Of a DNA stretch of 64,000 bases, positions 36,619 to 45,287 are shown piece after piece. Source of the stretch: Arthrobacter subterraneus (lineage in GTDB: Bacteria > Actinomycetota > Actinomycetes > Actinomycetales > Micrococcaceae); the NCBI RefSeq assembly GCF_900099735.1, contig NZ_FNDT01000015.1:1-64000 (forward strand), written 5' to 3'. Position 1 is the stretch's first letter. Every line of letters starts with the position of its first letter. The notes beneath the pieces were generated by a model that searched no databases, was not told where the DNA came from, and was given only the letters and a program-made list of their open reading frames with translations. The translations under genes were made by a program, and so were the position numbers.

Positions 36619-36644
36619 CGGGGGCGGGCGGGAACGGGACGAGG

Positions 36645-37643
36645 CTAAAGCGTACTGCCGCGCGTGACCAGTTCCGGCTGGAAAATCACCTGGCGGCTCT
36701 CGGCGGCGGTCCGGTCAATCGCTTCCAGCAACAGCTCGACGGCGGTGCGCCCCATGAGTTCCGTCGGTCGCCGCACGGTGGACAGCGGTACGACGGCGGA
36801 CTGGGCAAAGTCGATGTCGTCGTAACCGATGAGCGCGAGGTCCTCCGGAATGCGCAGCCCGCGGATGAGCAGCACCGCCTGCATGACGCCGATCGCCAGC
36901 AGGTCATTGGCGCAGAAGATGCCGTCCGGCAGGCCCCCGCGGCCGCGTTCGGCCAGCAGCTCACCCGCGGCCCGCCCGGCAAGAACGGTCATCGCTGCGG
37001 CCTCCACCACCTCCAGCTCGGCATCCGGATACTCGGCCACCGCCTGCTGGGCTCCGGTGAGACGGTCCGCGACCTGCTGGATATCGGTCGAGGCACCGAT
37101 AAAGGCGATTCGCCGCCGGCCCCGCGTGAGCATGTGCTTCACGGCCATGTAACCGCCCGCGACGTCGTCGACCGACACCGAGCTCACACGCCGCTGAGGG
37201 TCCACCCGGTCAACCAGGACTACCGGCACTCCGTGCGCCCGCAGTTGCTCAAGGCGGGAGTCGATGTTTCCCACTGGGGAAATCAGCACGCCCTTCACCC
37301 GTTGCTGCTCGAACACATCGAGATAGCGGCCTTCGCGCCCGACGTCGTGGCAGCTGTCCCCCAGCAGCACCGTGCTGTCCGACTCCGCCGCGCGGTCCTC
37401 GGCGGCGCGCGCCAGCGAGGAGAAGAAGGGGTTGCTCACGTCGAGGACAATCAGCCCGATGGTCCGGCTGAGCCCGGCACGGAGCTGCCGGGCGGCGTCA
37501 TTGCGGACAAAGCCCAGTTCGGAGATGACATTGAGCACCCGTTCGCGCGTCTTTTCCGCCACGCGGTCGGGGTTGTTGAGGACGTTGGACACCGTACCGA
37601 CGGCAACCTGCGCCTGGTCGGCAACGTCTTTGATACTGACCAT
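36645..37643 (-). CDS. LacI family transcriptional regulator, probable rhamnose regulator
   Basis: 332 residues: an N-terminal LacI helix-turn-helix (VSIKDVADQAQVAVGTVSNV) with hinge helix (ARQLRAGLSRTIG), then a periplasmic-binding-like ligand domain (GLIVLDVSNPFFSS, FCANDLLAIGVMQ, IGYDDIDFAQS). It is divergent from rhaI and upstream of rhaM. Three TGAATCG-type palindromes in the window, at rhaI, rhaM and the YesO-like promoter, are its likely targets, with rhamnose or a pathway intermediate as probable inducer. Confidence 0.93.
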   Translation of the reverse strand: MVSIKDVADQAQVAVGTVSNVLNNPDRVAEKTRERVLNVISELGFVRNDAARQLRAGLSRTIGLIVLDVSNPFFSSLARAAEDRAAESDSTVLLGDSCHDVGREGRYLDVFEQQRVKGVLISPVGNIDSRLEQLRAHGVPVVLVDRVDPQRRVSSVSVDDVAGGYMAVKHMLTRGRRRIAFIGASTDIQQVADRLTGAQQAVAEYPDAELEVVEAAAMTVLAGRAAGELLAERGRGGLPDGIFCANDLLAIGVMQAVLLIRGLRIPEDLALIGYDDIDFAQSAVVPLSTVRRPTELMGRTAVELLLEAIDRTAAESRQVIFQPELVTRGSTL

Positions 37644-37764
37644 CCGGACAGACCCTCATTTCGCGGAAGTGCTCGGTTGTGGGACGCGGCGCCGGAGAAT
37701 CTGCGGCTTTCACCGAATTGCTTGACACCACTTACCGCCAAGGATACCTTTGAAACGTGCTAAT

Positions 37765-37776
37765 GAATCGATTCAA
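37765..37776. promoter_or_regulatory. Perfect TGAATCGATTCA operator in the lacI-rhaI divergent region
   Basis: 12-bp perfect palindrome 130 bp before rhaI and 121 bp before the LacI gene, so it may serve both autoregulation and control of the rhamnose operon. Confidence 0.7.
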
Positions 37777-37895
37777 TATCTGATTCATCTCCTGGCTCTC
37801 CACCGAACGCCCCATTGCCTCCGGTGAAGAGCCGGTGCAAAACGACGACGACGCGCGCCGGCCCTGGAGCCCACGGCCGTAGATGGAGAGAAGTA

Positions 37896-39062
37896 ATGGT
37901 TGACCTGAGCCGCATTACGCCAACCCTGGAGAATCTGGCCATTGAGGTGCCGTCCTGGGCCTACGGCAATTCCGGAACCCGCTTCAAGGTGTTCCAGACC
38001 CCGGGCACCCCGCGCACTGTGCAGGAGAAGATCGCGGACGCGGCGAAGGTCAACGAGCTGACCGGCCTGGCACCGTCGGTTGCGCTGCATATCCCCTGGG
38101 ACAAGGTGGAGGACTACACGGAGCTCGCGGACTTCGCGCAGAACCTCGGTATGAAGCTCGGCACCATCAACAGCAACACGTTCCAGGACGACATCTACAA
38201 GTTCGGCTCCCTCACCCACAGCGACCCGGCGGTGCGCAACAAGGCCCTCGACCACATGTACGAGTGCATCGACATCATGAACGTCACCGGGTCCCAGGAC
38301 CTGAAGATCTGGCTGGCGGACGGCACCAACTACCCGGGCCAGGGTGACATGCGCTCCCGTCAGGACTGGCTGCACGATTCGCTGCAGAAGGTCTACGCGC
38401 GCCTGGGTGATGACCAGCGCATGGTGCTGGAGTACAAGTTCTTCGAGCCGGCTTTCTACCACACCGACGTTCCGGACTGGGGAACCTCCTACGCCCATAC
38501 CCTGGCTCTCGGCGAGAAGGCGCTGGTCTGCCTGGACACCGGGCACCACGCCCCGGGCACCAACATCGAATTCATCGTCGCGCAGCTGATCCGCCTGGGA
38601 AAGCTCGGCTCCTTCGACTTCAACTCCCGCTTCTACGCGGACGATGACCTGATTGTCGGGTCCGCGGATCCGTTCCAGCTCTTCCGCATCATGTACGAGG
38701 TGGTCCGCGGCGACGCCCTGGATCCGGCCAGCAACGTGGCTCTCATGCTGGACCAGTGCCACAACCTCGAAGAGAAGATCCCCGGGCAGATCCGCTCGGT
38801 ACTCAATGTCCAGGAGATGGCTGCACGGGCGCTGCTGATCGACCGCGGTGCCCTGACCCAGGCGCAGGAGGCCGGCGACGTACTCGGTGCGCATGCGCTC
38901 TTCATGGATGCCTTCTACACCGATGTGCGTCCGGCGCTGGCCGAGTGGCGTGCATCCCGCGGCCTCTCCGCGGACCCGATGGCGGAGTACAGGGCCAGCG
39001 GCTACCAGGAACAAATCAACGCTGACCGCAAGGGCGGACAGCAGGCAGGATGGGGCGCGTAA
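37896..39062 (+). CDS. rhaI: L-rhamnose isomerase (RhaI type)
   Basis: 388-residue TIM-barrel aldose-ketose isomerase converting L-rhamnose to L-rhamnulose. Metal-ligand regions are visible: Glu in VLEYKFFEPAFYH, Asp/His in CLDTGHHAPGTN, and Asp in SFDFNSRFYADDD. Substrate-region ALHIPWDK is typical of the Pseudomonas/Bacillus-like RhaI clade rather than enterobacterial RhaA. The ATG at 37896 follows GGAGAG. It is the first gene of the rhaI-rhaEW-rhaB-oxidoreductase-PmoA-cupin unit. Confidence 0.95.
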   Translation: MVDLSRITPTLENLAIEVPSWAYGNSGTRFKVFQTPGTPRTVQEKIADAAKVNELTGLAPSVALHIPWDKVEDYTELADFAQNLGMKLGTINSNTFQDDIYKFGSLTHSDPAVRNKALDHMYECIDIMNVTGSQDLKIWLADGTNYPGQGDMRSRQDWLHDSLQKVYARLGDDQRMVLEYKFFEPAFYHTDVPDWGTSYAHTLALGEKALVCLDTGHHAPGTNIEFIVAQLIRLGKLGSFDFNSRFYADDDLIVGSADPFQLFRIMYEVVRGDALDPASNVALMLDQCHNLEEKIPGQIRSVLNVQEMAARALLIDRGALTQAQEAGDVLGAHALFMDAFYTDVRPALAEWRASRGLSADPMAEYRASGYQEQINADRKGGQQAGWGA

Positions 39063-39064
39063 GC

Positions 39065-41101
39065 ATGGATAACCCAACAGTCCAGGACCTCATTGAGCGG
39101 TCCAACCGGCTCGGCGCGGACAAGCGCAACACCAATTACGCGGGCGGGAACACCTCCGCGAAGGGCACCGACACGGACCCGGTCACCGGCGAAAACGTCG
39201 AGCTGCTCTGGGTGAAGGGCTCCGGCGGTGACCTCGGCACACTCAAGGAGCAGGGCCTGGCCGTGCTCCGCCTGGACCGGCTGCGCGCCCTGACCAACGT
39301 TTACCCCGGCCTGGACCGCGAAGACGAGATGGTCGCCGCGTTCGATTACACCCTGCATGGCAAGGGCGGCGCTGCCCCGTCGATCGATACCGCCATGCAC
39401 GGCCTCGTCGACGCCGCACACGTGGACCACCTGCATCCGGACTCCGGCATCGCGATCGCCACCGCCGTGGACGGCGAGGCGCTCACGCAGAAGATCTTCG
39501 GCGACAAGGTGGTCTGGATTCCCTGGCGCCGCCCCGGGTTCCAGCTGGGCCTGGACATCGCCGCGATCAAGGCCGAGAACCCGCAGTCCGTCGGCACCAT
39601 CCTCGGCGGTCACGGCATCACCGCCTGGGGTGAGACCTCCGGGGAGGCCGAGAACAACTCACTGTGGATCATCGAGACCGCTGAGCGCTACATCGCCGAG
39701 AACGGCCGAGCCAACCCGTTCGGCGAGCCCCTTGAGGGCTACGCCGCCCTGTCGCCGGAGGAGCGCCACGCAAAGGCCGCGGCCCTCGCCCCCGTGATCC
39801 GCGGCCTGGCCTCCACCGACCGGGCACAGGTTGGGCACTTCACGGACGACGACGCCGTCCTGGACTTCCTTGCCTCAACGGAACACCCGCGCCTGGCCGC
39901 TTTGGGCACCTCCTGCCCGGACCACTTCCTGCGCACCAAGGTCAAGCCCCTGGTCCTGGACCTCCCCTCAGACGCCTCCATCGAGGAGTCCGTCAAGCGG
40001 CTGAAGGAACTGCACAAGGAGTACCGCGAGGACTACCGCGCGTACTACGAGCGCCACGCCGCAGAGGATTCCCCAGCCATGCGCGGAGCGGACCCGGCGA
40101 TCGTCCTGATCCCCGGCGTCGGAATGTTCTCCTACGGGGCCAACAAGCAGACCGCCCGCGTGGCCGGCGAGTTCTACCTCAACGCCATCAACGTGATGCG
40201 CGGCGCCGAAGCGATCTCCACCTACGCGCCCATCGATGAGTCGGAAAAGTTCCGCATCGAGTACTGGGCACTGGAGGAGGCCAAACTCGCGCGGATGCCG
40301 AAACCCAAGTCCCACGCCACCCGCATCGCGCTGGTCACCGGCGCAGCATCGGGTATCGGCAAGGCCATCGCCACCCGCCTCGCAGCTGAGGGTGCGTGCG
40401 TGGTCATCGCCGACCTGAATCTCGAGAACGCCGAAAAGGTAGCCGAGGAACTCGGCGGCCCCGACGTCGCCATCGGAGTCCAGGCGGACGTCACCAGCAC
40501 CGAACAGGTCCAGGACGCGGTCAACGCAGCCGTCCTTGCCTTCGGCGGGCTGGACCTCGTGGTCAACAACGCCGGCCTGTCCATCTCCAAACCGCTGCTG
40601 GAAACCTCCGAAAAGGACTGGGACCTGCAGCACAACGTCATGGCCAAGGGCTCGTTCCTGGTCTCGAAGGCCGCCGCGAAGGTCCTCATCGACCAGGAAA
40701 TGGGCGGAGACATCATCTACATCTCCTCGAAAAACTCCGTCTTCGCCGGCCCGAACAACATCGCCTACTCAGCCACCAAGGCAGACCAGGCCCACCAGGT
40801 GCGCCTGCTCGCCGCTGAACTCGGCGAATACGGTGTCCGGGTTAACGGCATCAACCCCGACGGCGTGGTCCGCGGCTCCGGCATCTTCGCCGGCGGCTGG
40901 GGCGCCAAGCGCGCCGCGGTCTACGGTGTGGACGAAGAGAAGCTCGGCGAGTACTACGCCCAGCGGACCCTCCTCAAGCGCGAGGTACTCCCGGAGAACG
41001 TGGCCAACGCCGCTGCGGTCCTCACCTCCGCTGAACTGTCCCACACCACCGGGCTGCACGTCCCGGTCGACGCCGGCGTCGCCGCCGCCTTCCTGCGCTG
41101 A
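39065..41101 (+). CDS. rhaEW: Bifunctional rhamnulose-1-phosphate aldolase / short-chain (lactaldehyde) dehydrogenase
   Basis: 678-residue fusion. The N-terminal class II aldolase domain (to about 410) splits L-rhamnulose-1-phosphate into DHAP and L-lactaldehyde, with metal histidines in HVDHLHPDSG and ILGGHG. The C-terminal SDR domain starts near 423 (VTGAASGIGKA), has NNAG near 501 and Tyr568-x3-Lys572 (YSATK), and presumably oxidises lactaldehyde to lactate. This domain pairing is known from RhaEW/YuxG-like proteins. It starts 2 bp after rhaI; an ATG 15 bp earlier overlaps rhaI and is less likely. Confidence 0.95.
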   Translation: MDNPTVQDLIERSNRLGADKRNTNYAGGNTSAKGTDTDPVTGENVELLWVKGSGGDLGTLKEQGLAVLRLDRLRALTNVYPGLDREDEMVAAFDYTLHGKGGAAPSIDTAMHGLVDAAHVDHLHPDSGIAIATAVDGEALTQKIFGDKVVWIPWRRPGFQLGLDIAAIKAENPQSVGTILGGHGITAWGETSGEAENNSLWIIETAERYIAENGRANPFGEPLEGYAALSPEERHAKAAALAPVIRGLASTDRAQVGHFTDDDAVLDFLASTEHPRLAALGTSCPDHFLRTKVKPLVLDLPSDASIEESVKRLKELHKEYREDYRAYYERHAAEDSPAMRGADPAIVLIPGVGMFSYGANKQTARVAGEFYLNAINVMRGAEAISTYAPIDESEKFRIEYWALEEAKLARMPKPKSHATRIALVTGAASGIGKAIATRLAAEGACVVIADLNLENAEKVAEELGGPDVAIGVQADVTSTEQVQDAVNAAVLAFGGLDLVVNNAGLSISKPLLETSEKDWDLQHNVMAKGSFLVSKAAAKVLIDQEMGGDIIYISSKNSVFAGPNNIAYSATKADQAHQVRLLAAELGEYGVRVNGINPDGVVRGSGIFAGGWGAKRAAVYGVDEEKLGEYYAQRTLLKREVLPENVANAAAVLTSAELSHTTGLHVPVDAGVAAAFLR

Positions 41102-41111
41102 CCGGCTCACC

Positions 41112-42533
41112 ATGACGCAGGTTTACGCCGCCGTCGATATCGGAGCCTCATCCGGCCGGGTCATCCTCGGCCGGATGGGCGCCGACGGCCCCACGCTCGA
41201 CGTGGTGCACCGCTTCCCCAACGGGGTACAGGAGATCGACGGCGCGCTGCGCTGGGACTTCACCGCCCTGTTCGACGAGGTACTCCGCGGCCTCACGCTG
41301 GCCCGCGAGCAGGCGGACGCAAAGGGTGAACGGATCGTGAGTATCGGCGTCGACACCTGGGCAGTGGACTACGGCCTGGTGTACGACGACGGCGCCCTCA
41401 CTTCCCAGCCCCACAGTTACCGGGACTCCCGCACGGCGGAGGTGGCGGGCACGGTCCACGAGAAAGTCCCCTTCGAGCGGCTGTATGAGACCTCCGGCCT
41501 GCAGTTCCTCCCGTTCAACACCATCTACCAGCTCGCCGCCGAACCGAACCTCGAGAACGGACAGTCGCTCCTGATCCCCGACCTCCTCGGCTTCCGGCTC
41601 ACAGGGGAGCGCCGGACGGAGGTCACCAACGCCTCCACCACCGGCCTGCTGGACGCCTCGACGGGCAATTTCGCCGGCGAACTCTTTGACACCCTCGGCA
41701 TCCCGCGCACACTCTTCCCGCCGCTGATCGAAGCGGGGAACACGCTGGGCACCCTGCTGCCGGCGATTGCCGACCACACCGGACTGGACCCGGCGACCAA
41801 GGTCATCGCCGTCGGCTCCCATGACACTGCGTCGGCGGTGGCAGCCGTTCCAGCCGGGCAGGACAACTTTGCCTACATCTCCTCCGGCACCTGGTCGCTG
41901 GTCGGCGTGGAACTCCACGAGCCGATCCGCACCGGGGAGAGCCGGGCCGCGAACTTCACCAACGAACGCGGCGTCGACGGCACCATCCGCTACCTGCGCA
42001 ACTGCGGCGGCCTGTGGCTGCTGAGCGAGTGCCTGCGCGAATGGGGAGCGGAAGTCACCCTCGAGGACGTCCTGGCAGACGCGGCCGCCCTTCCGGCCGG
42101 CGGACCCACGATCGACGCCGATTCGGATGCCTTCATCGCTCCGGGCAACATGCCCGCCCGCATCCGTGAAGCCGCGGGCGCGGCGCTCGAGTCTGAGGCC
42201 GCCGTCGTCCGCTGCATCCTCGACAGCCTGGCGCAGGTGTACGCGCGGACGCTGGCACAGGCGGCTGAACTCAGTGGCCGGCCGATCGACGTCGTGCATA
42301 TTGTGGGCGGCGGTTCGCAGAACCGGCTGCTGTGCCAACTCACTGCGGACGCTACCGGCCTGCCTGTCGTGGCCGGTCCGGTCGAGGCCACCGCCCTCGG
42401 CAATGTGCTGGTCCAGGCGCGCGCCGACGGTGCCCTAGGCAAGAACGCAACCCTGAAGGAAATCCGCGCCGCCGTCCGCGGCACTGCCCAAACCTCCCGT
42501 TATGAACCGAGCAAGGCGTTCAGCACCACCTGA
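41112..42533 (+). CDS. rhaB: Rhamnulokinase
   Basis: 473-residue FGGY-family kinase phosphorylating L-rhamnulose at C1. The N-terminal ATPase motif is AAVDIGASSGRVILG, with VGVDTWAVDYG-like IGVDTWAVDYGLV and SSGTWSLVGVE following. The C-terminal adenosine motif is VHIVGGGSQNRLLCQL. It begins 10 bp after rhaEW, in the order isomerase-aldolase-kinase, and completes the conversion of rhamnose to DHAP and lactate inside this operon. Confidence 0.96.
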   Translation: MTQVYAAVDIGASSGRVILGRMGADGPTLDVVHRFPNGVQEIDGALRWDFTALFDEVLRGLTLAREQADAKGERIVSIGVDTWAVDYGLVYDDGALTSQPHSYRDSRTAEVAGTVHEKVPFERLYETSGLQFLPFNTIYQLAAEPNLENGQSLLIPDLLGFRLTGERRTEVTNASTTGLLDASTGNFAGELFDTLGIPRTLFPPLIEAGNTLGTLLPAIADHTGLDPATKVIAVGSHDTASAVAAVPAGQDNFAYISSGTWSLVGVELHEPIRTGESRAANFTNERGVDGTIRYLRNCGGLWLLSECLREWGAEVTLEDVLADAAALPAGGPTIDADSDAFIAPGNMPARIREAAGAALESEAAVVRCILDSLAQVYARTLAQAAELSGRPIDVVHIVGGGSQNRLLCQLTADATGLPVVAGPVEATALGNVLVQARADGALGKNATLKEIRAAVRGTAQTSRYEPSKAFSTT

Positions 42534-42549
42534 GAGCGAAGGAACCCCA

Positions 42550-43671
42550 GTGTCAGCTCGTAGTACCCCTATCCGTACCGCCGTCGTCGGAGCCGGAGGC
42601 ATCGCGCAGGGGCAGCATCTGCCCGCCCTGCGCGGACTTGGTGACCGGGTCAGCATTGACGCGGTCGTCGACATGGACGGCGGCCGCGCCATGGAGGTCG
42701 CGGCGGAGTGGGGTGCGCCCCGTTCCTTCACAGCCGTGGCCGATATGCTCGCCGAGGTGCAGCCCGACCTCGTGGTGGTGTGCACCCCGCCGGGCTCCCA
42801 CACCGACGCGGTGATCCGCTCGCTCGACGCCGGCGCCTCGGTCTGGTGCGAAAAGCCGCCGACACTTTCACTCGCCGAATACGATTCCATCCTCGAGCAC
42901 GAGGGTGCCGCCGGCCCGTACGCCTCCTACGTATTCCAGCACCGGTTCGGATCCGCCGCGCGCACGCTGCGTGCGCAGATCGCCGCCGGTGATCTCGGGG
43001 CGCCGCTGGTGGGCATCTGCCACACGCTCTGGTACCGCGACACTGCCTATTACGACGTCGCGTGGCGGGGTAAGTGGGAAACGGAAGGCGGCGGGCCCGC
43101 CATGGGCCACGGCATCCACCAGATGGATCTGCTGCTGTCCCTGCTCGGCGACTGGACTGAAATCAGCGCCACCATGGCAACGCTCGGACGGGAGGTGGAA
43201 ACCGAAGACGTCTCCTTCGCTCACGTGACCTTCGAGAACGGCGCGATCGTGTCGGTGGTCAACAGTGTGCTCTCGCCGCGGGAGACCAGCTACCTGCGCT
43301 TCGACTTCGCCGATGCCACGGTGGAGGTGGAGCATCTCTATGGGTACGACAACTCGCACTGGAGGTGGACGCCCGCACCGCACGTCGGCCCCGATGTGGT
43401 GGGTGCCTGGGCCCCTACCCAGAACCTCGCCAGCTCCCACGCGGTGCAACTGGAGGAGCTCGTATCCTCGCTTGAGCGCGGGGAGCGCCCGGCGGCGTCC
43501 GGGCATGATGGGCGGCGGGTGCTTGAACTGGTTGCGGGACTGTACCAGTCCGCGTTCACGGGCCGGCGGGTACAGCGCAGCGAGCTTCACCGGGATAATC
43601 CGTTCTACTGGTCCATGAACGGATCAGGGCAGGGATCCCGCGAACCGATCAAGGAGGCAGCCGATGCCTGA
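42550..43671 (+). CDS. Gfo/Idh/MocA family oxidoreductase (copy 2)
   Basis: 373 residues. The start is GTG preceded by GAAGGA. The Rossmann motif VVGAGGIAQGQHLPAL and an EKPP motif (WCEKPPTLSL) are present; the C-terminal domain holds GGGPAMGHGIHQMDLL. It is a clear paralogue of the protein at 34969, with matching motif series. It sits 16 bp after rhaB and overlaps the PmoA-like gene by 8 bp. The pairing suggests oxidation of a sugar derivative tied to rhamnogalacturonan use, but the substrate is not known. Confidence 0.92.
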   Translation: MSARSTPIRTAVVGAGGIAQGQHLPALRGLGDRVSIDAVVDMDGGRAMEVAAEWGAPRSFTAVADMLAEVQPDLVVVCTPPGSHTDAVIRSLDAGASVWCEKPPTLSLAEYDSILEHEGAAGPYASYVFQHRFGSAARTLRAQIAAGDLGAPLVGICHTLWYRDTAYYDVAWRGKWETEGGGPAMGHGIHQMDLLLSLLGDWTEISATMATLGREVETEDVSFAHVTFENGAIVSVVNSVLSPRETSYLRFDFADATVEVEHLYGYDNSHWRWTPAPHVGPDVVGAWAPTQNLASSHAVQLEELVSSLERGERPAASGHDGRRVLELVAGLYQSAFTGRRVQRSELHRDNPFYWSMNGSGQGSREPIKEAADA

Positions 43672-44451
43672 CCTGCAGCTCAGCCGCCCGAACAACAGCG
43701 AACTCGTCATCTCCTGCGGCGCCGTTGACCTCGCGACGTACGTGTTCATCCCGCCTGGTCCCACATCTCCGGTCAGAACTTCTGGGGCGGGCCCACGTTC
43801 TCACCGGAGACGGACTACCAGTGGCGCGACAACCTGGGGTCGATTGAACACGACGATTTCCCCTCGCTCTCGACGACGCCGGACCGGATCACCGTCGGCG
43901 AGGACCTCTCCTGGCGTACTTCGGCCGGCGAGCGCTGGCTCTCGGAGCAGCGCGAGACCGTCTTCTCCGCCGTCGATGTGCAGGAACAATCCTGGCAGCT
44001 GGATTTCGCCACGGAACTGACCAACGTTTCCGACCGCACCCTCGACTTCGGCAGCCCCACCACCCACGGCCGCCCCAACGCCGGCTACACCGGCTTCTTC
44101 TGGCGCGGCCCGCGCAGCTGGACCGGCTGCGACATCCTCGGACCGGACGGCGCCGGGGGTGAAGCGATGATGGGAACGTCGGCGCCGTGGATCGCCCTCG
44201 CGGGCCAGCATGACGGGCTCGACGGCGGCGCCACCATCGTGGCGCTGGCGGGGACGTCGTCGTCGTCGGTTCCGCTGAAGTGGTTTGTCCGCAGCGAACC
44301 GTTCGCGGCGCTCGCCCCCTCCCCTGCGTTCGATGAGGAAATAACGCTCACCCCCGGAGAGTCGCTGCGACTGCAGCACCGCTACGTCTTTGTGGACCGG
44401 ATCTGCGAGCGCGGCGACATCGAGCGGATCGCGAAGGGCGCCTCGCTGTGA
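43664..44451 (+). pseudogene. PmoA family (DUF6807) protein, internally deleted and frameshifted
   Basis: The reading frame starts well (AAGGAGG ribosome site, then MPDLQLSRPNNSELVISCGA and ATYVFIP). It then shifts at about 43750-43756. Downstream, another frame carries the rest of the family: WSHISGQNFWGGPTFSPETD, GRPNAGYTGFFWRGPRSWTG, LTPGESLRLQHRYVFVD. The two parts total about 260 residues versus roughly 300 expected, and the His-rich segment normally between YVF and the SGENFWGGP motif is missing. The downstream cupin gene still overlaps the stop by 4 bp. PmoA proteins often accompany sugar oxidoreductases; their function is not settled. Confidence 0.8.
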
Positions 44452-45176
44452 CACCTGCCCTGCCCCAGGGACCGGCGTTCCCCGGCAGCGTGGGTATCAG
44501 CGACCTGCGCGTCTATGAGTGGGAAACAGACGACGGCCACCACGGCGGAACCCCGCACCTGCACACCGTGTCGAACGAGGGCTACGTGGTGGCCGGTGGA
44601 ACGGGAGAGGTGCACACCCTTTCATCGGACGGCTTCGCCCGGGATCCGCTCAGCGCCGGGTCCGTCCTGTGGTTCAGCCCGGGCACGGTGCACCGGCTGA
44701 TCAACACCGGCGACCTGCATATCCTGACGGTCATGCAGAATTCCGGGCTGCCGGAGGCCGGCGACGCCGTGCTCACCTTCCCGCTGGACGTCGTGTCGGA
44801 TGCTGATCGCTACCAGGAAGCGGTGACCCTGCCGGACGGCTCGGAGAGCGAGCGTGCCGACGCCGCACGACGACGGCGGGACCTTGCGATCGAGGGCTAC
44901 CGTGCCCTGCTTAGCCCGCTGCAGGACGGTGACCGCGGGCCGCTTGAGGAGTTCTACGCCGCCGCCGCGGCGCTGGTGCAGCCCAGGGTCGAGCAGTGGA
45001 CGAAGCTCTGGTCGGAGACGGTCCTCACCGACGTCGAGACCACCCGCGCGCAACTGGCGTCCCTCGCCGCCGGTGACGCTGCGCATCTGGCGGATGCCGC
45101 CGTCGTGCGTGCTGTTCCGCGTCCGGAGCCACGCGCCTTCGGGATGTGCGGGCGGCTCCAGGTGTGGGACACCTGA
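44448..45176 (+). CDS. Cupin-domain protein of a sugar-catabolic operon
   Basis: 242 residues, GTG start overlapping the PmoA-like stop by 4 bp. A cupin core is seen in the first ~110 residues (HLHTVSNEGYVVAGGTGEVH, LWFSPGTVHRL), with metal-binding-type histidines. The C-terminal ~110 residues are helical and rich in Ala/Arg. It could be a sugar-binding or isomerase protein; no specific reaction can be assigned. It is the last gene of the rhamnose unit. Confidence 0.8.
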   Translation: MTPALPQGPAFPGSVGISDLRVYEWETDDGHHGGTPHLHTVSNEGYVVAGGTGEVHTLSSDGFARDPLSAGSVLWFSPGTVHRLINTGDLHILTVMQNSGLPEAGDAVLTFPLDVVSDADRYQEAVTLPDGSESERADAARRRRDLAIEGYRALLSPLQDGDRGPLEEFYAAAAALVQPRVEQWTKLWSETVLTDVETTRAQLASLAAGDAAHLADAAVVRAVPRPEPRAFGMCGRLQVWDT

Positions 45177-45274
45177 CCGCTCCCCGTGTGCAGGAACGCC
45201 GGTCCCCGACAGGAACGTCGTTACCTTTCGACGCACCTGCAACCAACCGGCGATTCTGCCCGGCGCCGCCCGGA

Positions 45275-45280
45275 TAGGCT
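45275..45280 (+). promoter_or_regulatory. -10 box TAGGCT of a probably leaderless transcript
   Basis: TAGGCT ends 7 bases before the GTG start at 45288 with no ribosome site between, the arrangement expected for leaderless mRNA. Confidence 0.55.
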
Positions 45281-45287
45281 TTCCGCT

